Shown in pieces: positions 1 to 6,241 of a stretch of DNA of 6,340 bases. Location: NCBI GenBank assembly GCA_903903705.1, contig CAIUZU010000252.1:1-6340 (forward strand), read 5' to 3'. The notes beneath the pieces were generated by a model, which had not been told where the DNA came from, did no database searches, and saw nothing but the letters and a program-made list of their open reading frames with translations. Within the stretch, counting starts at the first letter, position 1. The number at the start of each line of letters is the position of its first letter. The DNA is from an uncultured Helicobacteraceae bacterium (GTDB lineage: Bacteria; Campylobacterota; Campylobacteria; Campylobacterales; Sulfurimonadaceae). A program made the position numbers and the translations under genes.

Positions 1-1
1 A

Positions 2-193
2 GCCGCTTCAGGAGTAAATCCCTCTAACATACAAGAGGTTAATAATCTTGGAAAATGGATGCATCTCCTGCTTTTTTATGAACTTTCAAAACCAGACTTT
101 ATTGAAGCTGGGTTAAATGATGTTGTTGATTTTCAGATTGAATACATCAATGATATATATGATGAGTTTGCATCCCTTATGGAGATTCAATGA
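2..193 (+). CDS. C-terminal end of an unrecognised protein (5' truncated by window edge)
   Basis: An open frame enters from the left edge and encodes 63 residues before a TGA stop at 191-193. The other two forward frames are less convincing; frame 1 stops within 30 bases. The residues are mixed acidic and hydrophobic, with a helix-like stretch (GKWMHLLLFYELSKPDF) and an acidic tail ending FASLMEIQ. I recognise no family. The stop overlaps the start of the next gene as ATGA (190-193), which implies translational coupling and a shared operon with the STAS/CheX-like gene. A signalling or chemotaxis role is therefore only a contextual guess. No signal peptide or membrane segment is visible in this portion. 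Confidence 0.7.
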   Translation, partial: AASGVNPSNIQEVNNLGKWMHLLLFYELSKPDFIEAGLNDVVDFQIEYINDIYDEFASLMEIQ

Positions 194-1584
194 GAGCCGT
201 ACTTAAAAACTCGATTGCAACTTTTTCGCCGCAAGGCTTTTTAGACGGCAATAACACCAACTCTTTTTTAGGTGTTGATGATGTTGAGGCTACCATACAA
301 TTAAAAGCGGATATGATTTTAGTTTCACTTAAAAAAGTGGTTTTTTTCAATAAAAACGGTTTAGACACTTTTATAAAGCTTTTTTTGCAAATTCGTAAAA
401 AAAACCAAGCCACCGTTGGATTTTGCGATTATGACCTTAAAAAATATCAAGCTATAAAAAAATTCTATCATGATGAAATTAACTTTTCACTCTTTAAAAC
501 TTTAGAGATTGCATATTTATTCTCTTCTAGCTTTAAAAATCAAAATAAGAATGTCCTTATTTACAGCAGTGACAGATCTCAGAGGTCTGCAATTGCTATT
601 GAATTGCACGACAACGGGCACAACCCTATCGTTGCACAAACAAAAGAAGAATTTGATGCAAAAAAAGAGAAAAAAGACACTTTTGACTATGCAGTTGATT
701 CAACTTTCTTAGGACAGATGGGGCAGAAAGTTGCAACAAGGGTAACAGGCAATGCAATCATATATACGATATCTATGTTCTTGGATGTTGAGATAAGCGA
801 TAAATTTAATATCGAATATCACAACAATTCACTCAATGTAGGCTTTAGGCTTTTTATTTTTGATGCCTACAAAGTTATCAGTATGAATGTGCATGCATTG
901 AACTTCTTCTCAAAGCTCTCAAGTTCCGCTGCTGAGTATAACGCTACTATATGTTTTGTGGGAATGAAATTTGATAAAATTCCTGAATTGTTTAAAGATA
1001 CGCTGGAAGATTCAGGAATACTTTTTTATGAGCAGATGAATGATATCATTCAAAACAAAGAGCTATTAAAGGAACTCGGTGCAAGCAGTGCATCAAATGT
1101 AAAAAATAAAAGGCTGCTAAGCAAAGAGACTGTAATGGAGCTTCCAAACTTTATTAATGCTGCAGCAGTTACTTTAGAGATGATGACAAACTCAAAAGCA
1201 GTTAAAGAATCTGTAAGCGTTAATAGTTTAACTATTCGAAACAAGGAGGGCAAAGTTGCCAGCTCTATCGGCTATTACGGTGATATGGACGGTATGGTTA
1301 TTTTAGTTTTTCCTTTAACAATCGCAAAAAAAGCTTGTGAACTTCTCATCGGCGAAAGTACAGATGATTTGGAGCTAGTTTTAGATTCATTGGCTGAGCT
1401 CGTAAATATAGTGGGTGGAAAGATAAAAACTCTTCTTATGGATGAGGGTATTAGCGTAAATATTACACTTCCTAGAACATATCAAGATGTAGATAGTTTA
1501 TTGGAAGTTATAGAGAGTAGAAAAGGTGTTCAGGTAGATTTATCGTTTAACGGTGATAAATTTCAATTTTTCTTAACAAGATGA
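190..1584 (+). CDS. STAS / receiver-like / STAS / CheX-domain protein, putative CheY-P phosphatase
   Basis: This 464-residue protein appears cytoplasmic, with no signal peptide or transmembrane segment. The C-terminal part (about 312-460) resembles CheX of the CheC/CheX/FliY family, which removes phosphate from CheY-P. The family active-site pattern D/S-x3-E-x2-N is present as D399, E403 and N406, with a proline (P428) at about the expected distance. Residues 7-112 look like a STAS fold (GFLDG near 16-20, then a strand and VVFFNKNGLDTF at 50-61). Residues 120-172 resemble a decayed receiver half (VLIYSSDRS, then YAVDST with D170). Residues 187-286 look like a second STAS fold. Both STAS copies lack the usual phospho-serine loop. 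The ATG overlaps the upstream stop, and the nearest purine-rich stretch (GGAG, 181-184) is a good ribosome binding site. The domain reading is by eye. The CheX part is fairly secure, the STAS parts moderate and the receiver part weak. A chemotaxis or other two-component role is inferred. Confidence 0.78.
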   Translation: MRAVLKNSIATFSPQGFLDGNNTNSFLGVDDVEATIQLKADMILVSLKKVVFFNKNGLDTFIKLFLQIRKKNQATVGFCDYDLKKYQAIKKFYHDEINFSLFKTLEIAYLFSSSFKNQNKNVLIYSSDRSQRSAIAIELHDNGHNPIVAQTKEEFDAKKEKKDTFDYAVDSTFLGQMGQKVATRVTGNAIIYTISMFLDVEISDKFNIEYHNNSLNVGFRLFIFDAYKVISMNVHALNFFSKLSSSAAEYNATICFVGMKFDKIPELFKDTLEDSGILFYEQMNDIIQNKELLKELGASSASNVKNKRLLSKETVMELPNFINAAAVTLEMMTNSKAVKESVSVNSLTIRNKEGKVASSIGYYGDMDGMVILVFPLTIAKKACELLIGESTDDLELVLDSLAELVNIVGGKIKTLLMDEGISVNITLPRTYQDVDSLLEVIESRKGVQVDLSFNGDKFQFFLTR

Positions 1585-1604
1585 AAGATACAAAATAGTA
1601 CAAT
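1573..1604 (+). promoter_or_regulatory. Possible sigma-70 promoter ahead of rpe
   Basis: A TACAAT hexamer at 1599-1604 matches a sigma-70 -10 box in five of six positions. TTAACA at 1573-1578, overlapping the end of the preceding gene, matches a -35 box in five of six. The 20-base spacer is longer than ideal. Campylobacterota promoters often rely on the -10 box with weak -35 elements, so the -10 box carries most of the weight. Transcription would begin near 1611, giving the rpe-trpF-dnaQ operon a leader of about 50 bases. Read-through from the upstream gene is also possible. Confidence 0.35.
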
Positions 1605-1620
1605 TTCAAAAATTTATCCC

Positions 1621-1638
1621 CCTTCTGCAAGTCGAAGG
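1621..1638 (+). promoter_or_regulatory. Small hairpin in the rpe leader
   Basis: CCTTC (1621-1625) and GAAGG (1634-1638) can pair across an 8-base loop. No U-run follows, so it is not a standard terminator. The same CCTT could instead pair with the AAGG of the rpe ribosome binding site (1647-1650), so two exclusive foldings are conceivable. The stem is short and could be chance. Confidence 0.3.
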
Positions 1639-1645
1639 CCTCAAC

Positions 1646-1662
1646 AAAGGAAAAATAGATTG
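1646..1662 (+). promoter_or_regulatory. Ribosome binding site and TTG start of rpe
   Basis: AAAGGA (1646-1651) lies about eight bases ahead of a TTG codon at 1660-1662. The translated sequence then opens LVAPSVLSADF, which matches the usual first residues of ribulose-phosphate epimerases, and no ATG is placed suitably. The site therefore fixes TTG as the start. Confidence 0.75.
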
Positions 1663-2301
1663 TTAGTAGCTCCGAGCGTTTTATCCGCCGATTTTGGCAA
1701 TTTACAAAGAGATGTAGAGGCTATTTGTAGTGCCGGATGTGATTTGGTTCATGTAGATGTAATGGACGGTCATTTTGTACCGAATCTAACAATTGGACCC
1801 GTGGTAGTTTCCGCAATTGCCGCATGTGCCACAAAGCCGCTTGATATCCATCTTATGGTTGAAAACAACACTTTTTTTGTTGATCTTTTTGCTCCACTAA
1901 AGCCTGAATATATATCTTTTCACATCGAAGAGGAGAAGCATCCTCACCGCCTCATACAAAAAATTCGTTCTCTTGGCATTAAACCTGCAATCGTGCTTAA
2001 TCCTCACACACCGCCGGAATCCATAGAGTATCTGCTGCAAGATTTAGATATGGTTCTTCTAATGAGCGTAAATCCGGGATTTGGCGGACAAAGTTTTATA
2101 GAGAGCGTCATACCAAAAGCGAAAAAGCTCGATGAGATGAGAAAAAGATTAAACCCTAAATGTCTTATAGAAGTTGACGGCGGCGTGAGTGATAAAAACA
2201 TTCATCTACTAAAAGATGTCGGTGTAGATATCGTAGTTGCGGGCAGTTATGTGTTTAACCATAAAGATAGAAAAGAGGCTATCGCTTCTTTAAAAATTTA
2301 A
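1660..2301 (+). CDS. rpe: Ribulose-phosphate 3-epimerase
   Basis: This cytoplasmic TIM-barrel enzyme interconverts D-ribulose 5-phosphate and D-xylulose 5-phosphate in the pentose phosphate pathway. At 213 residues it is of normal length, and family signatures run end to end. They are VLSADF (7-12), HVDVMDGHFVPN (31-42), DIHLMV (62-67), MSVNPGFGGQ (135-144), EVDGG (171-175) and the phosphate-binding VAGSYVF (193-199). The expected metal ligands and acid/base residues are H31, D33, H64 and D173, with S8 near the substrate. The start is TTG, supported by the ribosome binding site and by alignment to the family N-terminus. It is the first gene of a tight block with trpF (2 bases downstream) and a dnaQ-type gene. 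From memory, rpe next to dnaQ also occurs in Campylobacter. Identification is near certain. Confidence 0.96.
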   Translation: MLVAPSVLSADFGNLQRDVEAICSAGCDLVHVDVMDGHFVPNLTIGPVVVSAIAACATKPLDIHLMVENNTFFVDLFAPLKPEYISFHIEEEKHPHRLIQKIRSLGIKPAIVLNPHTPPESIEYLLQDLDMVLLMSVNPGFGGQSFIESVIPKAKKLDEMRKRLNPKCLIEVDGGVSDKNIHLLKDVGVDIVVAGSYVFNHKDRKEAIASLKI

Positions 2302-2303
2302 CT

Positions 2304-2891
2304 ATGCGTGTCAAGATTTGCGGAATAACGACTTATGAAGATGCGATGGTAGCGATAGAAGCCGGTGCAGATGCACTCGGTTTTGTTTTTTATGAACAAT
2401 CACCCAGATATATTTCGCCGTTTGAAGCCAGAAATATTATAAAAAAACTACCCCCATTTGTAGAAAAAGTAGCTCTTTTTGTTAATAGTGATGCTCAAAT
2501 AATCAACTCATACTGCCAAGAGTCAGGTGCTACACTTGCTCAAATCCACTTTGAAGTTCCTTGCAAGCTATATGAACAGTTGTTCGTTCCTTACATAAAG
2601 GTAATCCGTGCAAAAGAAGCTAAAGATATAGTGCAATTTAGCGATGAGTATAGACTTGTAGATGCCTATTGCGAATCTTACGGCGGAAGCGGCAAAAGAC
2701 TAAATTTAGAGTGGTTTGATGGTATTGACTGCTCTAAAATCATCTTAGCAGGCGGACTGGATGCAAATAATGTCGCATCTCTTAAAAAATACGGCTTTTA
2801 CGGTGTTGATGTCAGTAGCGGTGTTGAATTCTCACACGGTAAAAAAGATATTTTTAAAGTTAAAGAGTTTATTAAAAATGCAAAGCAATAA
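2304..2891 (+). CDS. trpF: Phosphoribosylanthranilate isomerase
   Basis: This enzyme converts N-(5-phosphoribosyl)anthranilate to CdRP, the third step from chorismate to tryptophan. The protein is 195 residues and monofunctional (not fused to TrpC), with a TIM-barrel layout. The family opening VKICGIT (3-9) carries the catalytic base C6. The catalytic acid is D120 in LVDAY. Phosphate-binding loops are GGSGK (127-131), LAGGL (148-152) and GVDVSSGVE (167-175), and SPRYIS (33-38) is also typical. The usual LHG motif reads IHF (81-83), a mild deviation. The gene begins two bases after the rpe stop. No clear Shine-Dalgarno sequence precedes it (the upstream bases are T/A-rich), so translation probably depends on ribosomes finishing rpe. 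No other trp gene is present in this window. Confidence 0.95.
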   Translation: MRVKICGITTYEDAMVAIEAGADALGFVFYEQSPRYISPFEARNIIKKLPPFVEKVALFVNSDAQIINSYCQESGATLAQIHFEVPCKLYEQLFVPYIKVIRAKEAKDIVQFSDEYRLVDAYCESYGGSGKRLNLEWFDGIDCSKIILAGGLDANNVASLKKYGFYGVDVSSGVEFSHGKKDIFKVKEFIKNAKQ

Positions 2892-2902
2892 GTTCTAGAT
2901 TG

Positions 2903-3700
2903 ATGATAAATAATGATATTTGCCTAGATGCAAAAAGTATTCACAAGCTATCTTCCGGCGGGCTATCTTCAAAAACACTAAAAGAGCAGATTGATGACGA
3001 TTTGGAATTTTTGCTTCAACTTTGGCACTCTCAAGGTTTGCAGATAACAAAACAGCATGGAAGTTTTTACTTTGCAACAAAATTTATCCCCGTAGAAGAT
3101 GCTGAGTTTTGTATAGTAGACATTGAAACAAACGGCTCAAAAATAGAAAAACATCAAATAATTGAAATAGCAGCCGTAAAAGTAAAAAACGGCAAAATAG
3201 TTGACAGCTACGAATCACTTGTTCATTGTAATGAGATAAATCCGCACATCACTGAGATAACGGGTATAACGGCAGAAGACACCAAAGATGCTCCAAATCT
3301 AAAGAGAGTGATGTATGATTTTAAAACTTTTTTAGGAGATGCTGTTTTTATTGCGCATGATGTAAAATTTGACTATAAGTTTATATCCCAAAGTATGCAA
3401 AAGATAGGTTTGGCACCGCTTTTAAACAGAAGCTTATGCTCCTTGTCGTTAGCGGAAAGAACGATTGAATCATATAGATACGCACTCTCTTACTTAAACA
3501 AAATATTTAGCCTAAATCCTAGTGCAACTCATCATAGAGCAATGAGTGATGTGCTTACGACTTATGAACTTTTTAAATTATCGCTGGCTAATTTAGATGA
3601 AACGGTAGAAACTGTAGAAGACCTCATAAAATTTACAAAAGAGGCAAAAAGATTGAAAAGACCGAAATTTGACCCTCTGCTTAAAGAGAGTCAAGAGTAA
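2903..3700 (+). CDS. dnaQ: DEDDh 3'-5' exonuclease, DNA polymerase III epsilon (DnaQ) type
   Basis: The protein belongs to the DnaQ exonuclease family, whose members remove nucleotides from DNA 3' ends and, as the epsilon subunit, proofread for DNA polymerase III. Counting from the ATG at 2903 (265 residues), Exo I is IVDIETNG with D73 and E75, Exo II is AHDVKFDYKF with D157, and Exo III is HRAMSD with H211 and D216. The DEDDh set is therefore complete. About 65 residues precede the exonuclease domain. They look like a small winged-helix fold (LEFLLQLWHSQGLQI, then a GSFYFAT wing), which E. coli epsilon lacks. A lysine-rich tail follows. TTG at 2900 is an alternative start; ATG is preferred as the stronger codon, but neither has a convincing Shine-Dalgarno sequence. 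The gene is 11 bases after trpF and probably cotranscribed. Whether it is the replicative proofreader or a repair exonuclease cannot be told from sequence alone. Confidence 0.88.
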   Translation: MINNDICLDAKSIHKLSSGGLSSKTLKEQIDDDLEFLLQLWHSQGLQITKQHGSFYFATKFIPVEDAEFCIVDIETNGSKIEKHQIIEIAAVKVKNGKIVDSYESLVHCNEINPHITEITGITAEDTKDAPNLKRVMYDFKTFLGDAVFIAHDVKFDYKFISQSMQKIGLAPLLNRSLCSLSLAERTIESYRYALSYLNKIFSLNPSATHHRAMSDVLTTYELFKLSLANLDETVETVEDLIKFTKEAKRLKRPKFDPLLKESQE

Positions 3701-3701
3701 T

Positions 3702-4637
3702 TTACTCGCTATAAGCTCCGACGCCTACAAGTTTTTTATATCTTGCATTCATTCTATCTTCATCGGACATTTGACGAAGTTTTGAGAGCTCTGTTAAGAA
3801 ATATTCGGCAATTGCTGCAGCCGCGCCGTCTTTATCTCTATGCGCACCGATTAGCGGTTCTGCGATTACATCGTCTATAAGATTTAACTCTTTTAAATCC
3901 CCGCTTGTAATTTTCATAGCATTTGTTGCCGCTTCAGCTTTTGTAGGATCATTCCATAAAATTGCAGAACATCCCTCCGGCGAAATAACGCTAAAAACGG
4001 AGTATCTCATCATGGCAAATTTATCGGCAACACCGATAGCAAGCGCACCGCCGCTTCCGCCCTCGCCGATAACCACAGAGATAGTTTGCGTGTTTAGCTG
4101 CGATAATTCCAAAAGATTTCTAGCAATTGCTTCACTTTGGTTTCTCTCTTCTGCTCCGATACCAGGATATGCACCCGGAGTATCCACAAGCATAAGAAGA
4201 GGTATGTTGAATTTTTCTGCAAGTTTTGCAGCACGAAGAGCTTTTCTGTAACCCTCTGGATGAGGCATACCGAAATTTCTTTTTATTTTGTTTTTAGTTC
4301 CGCGACCTTTTTGCTCGCCGATAACCATAACCTTCTCATCCCCGATGTAACCCATATAGCATAAAATAGCTGCATCATCACGAAAATGTCTATCTCCGTG
4401 AATCTCATACTTGTCTCTCATTATTAAGTTAATGTAGTCAAGGGCATAAGGTCTATCTACATGACGCGCTAATTGAAGCTGTTGAAAAGGAGAGAGATTG
4501 TTAAATATTTTTGAAACTTCTTTATCTAATTTTTCTTGCAAAGTTTTAACAGTGCCTTCGTCATGACGAACGCGTGCAGATATGATATCTTCTTGAATAA
4601 ACTTGATACTATTTTCAAAATCTAAATATGTTGCCAA
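3702..4637 (-). CDS. accA: Acetyl-CoA carboxylase carboxyltransferase subunit alpha
   Basis: AccA pairs with AccD to move the carboxyl group from carboxybiotin on AccB to acetyl-CoA, making malonyl-CoA for fatty acid synthesis. The 311-residue length is normal. The N-terminus YLDFE (4-8) and a helical arm (to about 50) are typical. The crotonase-like core carries [12 protein letters not shown] (122-133), [16 protein letters not shown] (152-167), [12 protein letters not shown] (191-202) and [11 protein letters not shown] (218-228). The glycine-rich stretches form the oxyanion/CoA site. The start is TTG (4635-4637), with AGGGG (4644-4648) six bases upstream; no ATG fits the family N-terminus. 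It lies 15 bases after fabF and is last in acpP-fabF-accA. Its ribosome binding site and start sit inside the loop of a 13-bp inverted repeat. Its stop codon is one base from the convergent dnaQ stop. Confidence 0.97.
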   Translation of the reverse strand: MATYLDFENSIKFIQEDIISARVRHDEGTVKTLQEKLDKEVSKIFNNLSPFQQLQLARHVDRPYALDYINLIMRDKYEIHGDRHFRDDAAILCYMGYIGDEKVMVIGEQKGRGTKNKIKRNFGMPHPEGYRKALRAAKLAEKFNIPLLMLVDTPGAYPGIGAEERNQSEAIARNLLELSQLNTQTISVVIGEGGSGGALAIGVADKFAMMRYSVFSVISPEGCSAILWNDPTKAEAATNAMKITSGDLKELNLIDDVIAEPLIGAHRDKDGAAAAIAEYFLTELSKLRQMSDEDRMNARYKKLVGVGAYSE

Positions 4638-4661
4638 ATTAAACCCCTATATTTAGATTTT
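4617..4661 (-). repeat. Perfect 13-bp inverted repeat enclosing the accA start site
   Basis: The arms at 4617-4629 and 4649-4661 are exact reverse complements of 13 bases, separated by 19. On the - strand transcript the 5' arm holds the last fabF codons and its TAA stop (4653-4655). The loop holds the accA Shine-Dalgarno AGGGG (4644-4648) and TTG start (4635-4637). The 3' arm holds accA codons 4-8. The stem has only one G-C pair, so it should be marginally stable. It could present the start site in an open loop and could be melted by ribosomes ending fabF. The repeat is certain; a function is inferred. Confidence 0.8.
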
Positions 4662-5870
4662 TTTGAATATTAAAACGCCATTTGTTCCGCCAAAACCAAA
4701 TGAGTTACTCATTACGATATTTAACTCCGCTTTTCTAGCAGAATTTGGAACTATATCTAAATCACAATTCTCATCCGGTGTCTCATAGTTAATCGTTGGA
4801 GGAATGATTCCATCACGCATAGCCATCAAACATACTACAGCTTCTATACCGCCTGCTGCACCTAAACAGTGACCTATTTGTCCTTTGATAGAACTCATTG
4901 GAGGGCAGTTCTCTTTACTGCCAAGCAACTCTTTAACTGCCGCCGTCTCGTTTTTATCATTTATAGGTGTACTTGTTCCATGTGCATTCACATAATCAAG
5001 TTTTGGCTCACCTGCCATCTTATATGCGGCTTTCATAGCACGAGCAGGACCGTCTAAACTTGGAGTTGTAATATGGTTAGCGTCTCCGCTCTCGCCAAAA
5101 CCGATGATTTCACCGTAAATATTTGCTCCGCGAGCGATTGCATCTTCATAAGCCTCTAAGACTAAAGCCGCAGCTCCTTCTCCCATAACAAAACCGTCAC
5201 GGTCTGCATCAAACGGACGAGAAGCCTTTTTTGGATCTTCATTTCTTGTTGAGAGTGCTTTCATTGCGGCAAAACCGCCAACACCTGCTCCTGTTATAGC
5301 ACATTCAGCTGATACAACCAACATTTTATCTGCCCCACCGCACATAATAGTTTTAACAGCTTCACTTATTGCATGTGTTCCGGCTGCACATGCTGTTACA
5401 CTTGATAGATTTGGACCTTTTGTTCCATGTTCAATAGAGACAAATCCGCCAAGCATATTTACAAGAGCGCCCGGAATAAAAAACGGACTTATTCTTCTTG
5501 GACCTTTTGTCTCAATAATTATAGAGTTTTTCTCGATTGAAGGAAGTCCGCCGATTCCTGAACCTGCACTAATACCGAATCTCTCCATATCAACATCTTG
5601 TGTAAAGTTGGCATCTGCCATAGCTTCTTGAGCCGCTTTTAATCCAAGATGAATAAATCTGTCAGCTTTTTTAACCTCTTTTGCTTCCATTACAGTCTCA
5701 GGATCAAAATTTTTAACTTCACCGGCAATTTTTACACTGTAATTCTCTGGGTCAAAAAGAGTAATCGTATCAATGCCGCATTCACCGTTACAAATAGCTT
5801 TAAACGAACTCTCTTTATCATTTCCAACTGCATTTATCATGCCTAAACCGGTAACTACAACTCTTCTCAT
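4653..5870 (-). CDS. fabF: Beta-ketoacyl-ACP synthase II
   Basis: This cytoplasmic condensing enzyme joins malonyl-ACP to a growing acyl-ACP, releasing CO2, in type II fatty acid synthesis. At 405 residues it has the usual single-chain thiolase fold. It opens RRVVVTGLGMINAVG. The nucleophile is C161 in TACAAGTHAI, the catalytic histidines are H297 (NAHGTSTP) and H334 (GQIGHCLGAAGG), and the supporting lysine is K329. The C-terminal NSFGFGGTNG carries the gatekeeper-type phenylalanine. The Cys-His-His triad marks FabF/FabB, not FabH. The overall sequence reads as FabF (KAS II), although FabB-like use cannot be excluded. The ATG at 5868-5870 follows a good ribosome binding site (GGAG, 5877-5880). 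It lies 97 bases downstream of acpP, behind a terminator-like hairpin, and 15 bases ahead of accA. Confidence 0.96.
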   Translation of the reverse strand: MRRVVVTGLGMINAVGNDKESSFKAICNGECGIDTITLFDPENYSVKIAGEVKNFDPETVMEAKEVKKADRFIHLGLKAAQEAMADANFTQDVDMERFGISAGSGIGGLPSIEKNSIIIETKGPRRISPFFIPGALVNMLGGFVSIEHGTKGPNLSSVTACAAGTHAISEAVKTIMCGGADKMLVVSAECAITGAGVGGFAAMKALSTRNEDPKKASRPFDADRDGFVMGEGAAALVLEAYEDAIARGANIYGEIIGFGESGDANHITTPSLDGPARAMKAAYKMAGEPKLDYVNAHGTSTPINDKNETAAVKELLGSKENCPPMSSIKGQIGHCLGAAGGIEAVVCLMAMRDGIIPPTINYETPDENCDLDIVPNSARKAELNIVMSNSFGFGGTNGVLIFKKI

Positions 5871-5925
5871 TAAAATCTCCGTAAAAATATAAAATACTTT
5901 TTAAAGATCAGAAAGCCTGACCACT

Positions 5926-5958
5926 AAAAAATATTTGCTACTGAGGAATCCTCAGTAG
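5926..5958 (-). terminator. Terminator-like hairpin between acpP and fabF
   Basis: A perfect 9-bp inverted repeat (5938-5946 with 5950-5958) has a 3-base loop. Read on the - strand, the stem CTACTGAGG / CCTCAGTAG is followed by CAAATA and then six T (5931-5926). The T-run is displaced from the stem by six bases, which suggests a leaky intrinsic terminator or attenuator. It lies 11 bases past the acpP stop. It could instead serve as a 3' stabiliser of a short acpP transcript. On the + strand nothing comparable follows the stem. Confidence 0.7.
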
Positions 5959-5969
5959 AATTTAGATAC

Positions 5970-6197
5970 TTATTTGTTTTCGATATAGTTTACTACATCT
6001 TTAACAGTTCTAATTTTTTCAGCTTCATCATCAGGAATTTCAATATCAAATTTCTCTTCAAGAGCCATTACTAATTCAACTACATCAAGGCTATCAGCAC
6101 CTAAATCCTCAACAAATTTTGCGTCTTCTTTCACTTCCTCAGCATTTACGCCTAATTGTTCAACTACTACTTCTTTAATATCGTCTAAAAGTGCCAT
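5970..6197 (-). CDS. acpP: Acyl carrier protein
   Basis: This small acidic protein carries growing fatty acyl chains on a 4'-phosphopantetheine arm and shuttles them among the Fab enzymes. The 75 residues fit the family exactly. The attachment serine is S36 in the [16 protein letters not shown] signature (33-48), and helix II with the acidic recognition face ([16 protein letters not shown]) is intact. Acidic residues dominate, as expected. The ATG (6195-6197) follows AGGAG (6203-6207) at five bases, a strong ribosome binding site that suits a very abundant protein. It is the first gene of the acpP-fabF-accA block and has its own promoter upstream and a terminator-like hairpin downstream. This order is familiar in Campylobacterota, where fabG is often nearby, but no fabG end is seen here. 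Confidence 0.97.
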   Translation of the reverse strand: MALLDDIKEVVVEQLGVNAEEVKEDAKFVEDLGADSLDVVELVMALEEKFDIEIPDDEAEKIRTVKDVVNYIENK

Positions 6198-6232
6198 TCT
6201 AGCTCCTATGTTTTATTGTGTAAAATCTCGTA

Positions 6233-6241
6233 ATTGTAGCA
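6233..6241 (-). promoter_or_regulatory. Extended -10 promoter of acpP
   Basis: On the - strand, TGCTACAAT combines a TGn extension with a -10 hexamer (TACAAT, five of six matches). It is preceded by repeated short T-runs, the pattern seen in Campylobacterota sigma-70 promoters that lack a clear -35 box. Transcription would start near 6226, leaving a leader of about 30 bases that contains the AGGAG site at 6203-6207. Confidence 0.6.

Noticed and set aside
397..405. Slippery A-AAA-AAC heptamer in frame within the STAS/CheX gene, a possible -1 frameshift site
   Set aside because: The -1 frame meets a stop within about 35 bases, no strong downstream structure is evident, and the zero frame continues through recognisable domains. 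A-rich runs are common at this base composition.
1050..1253. Open frame of 67 codons on the - strand inside the STAS/CheX gene
   Set aside because: It lies wholly opposite a supported gene, resembles no family and lacks a good ribosome binding site.
1609..1621. A 13-base word AAAATTTATCCCC repeated at 3079-3091 inside the exonuclease gene
   Set aside because: The second copy simply encodes KFIP within a continuous gene. There is no third copy or flanking similarity, so chance is the simplest account.
2895..3080. Open frame of 61 codons on the - strand opposite the start of the exonuclease gene
   Set aside because: There is no recognisable product or start signal. It is a by-product of the exonuclease coding sequence.
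4012..4364. Two + strand open frames opposite accA
   Set aside because: They mirror the AccA glycine-rich core, look unlike real proteins, and the opposite strand is an unambiguous accA.
5908..5920. TCAG / CTGA inverted repeat upstream of fabF
   Set aside because: Only four base pairs with a five-base loop, which is too weak to call.
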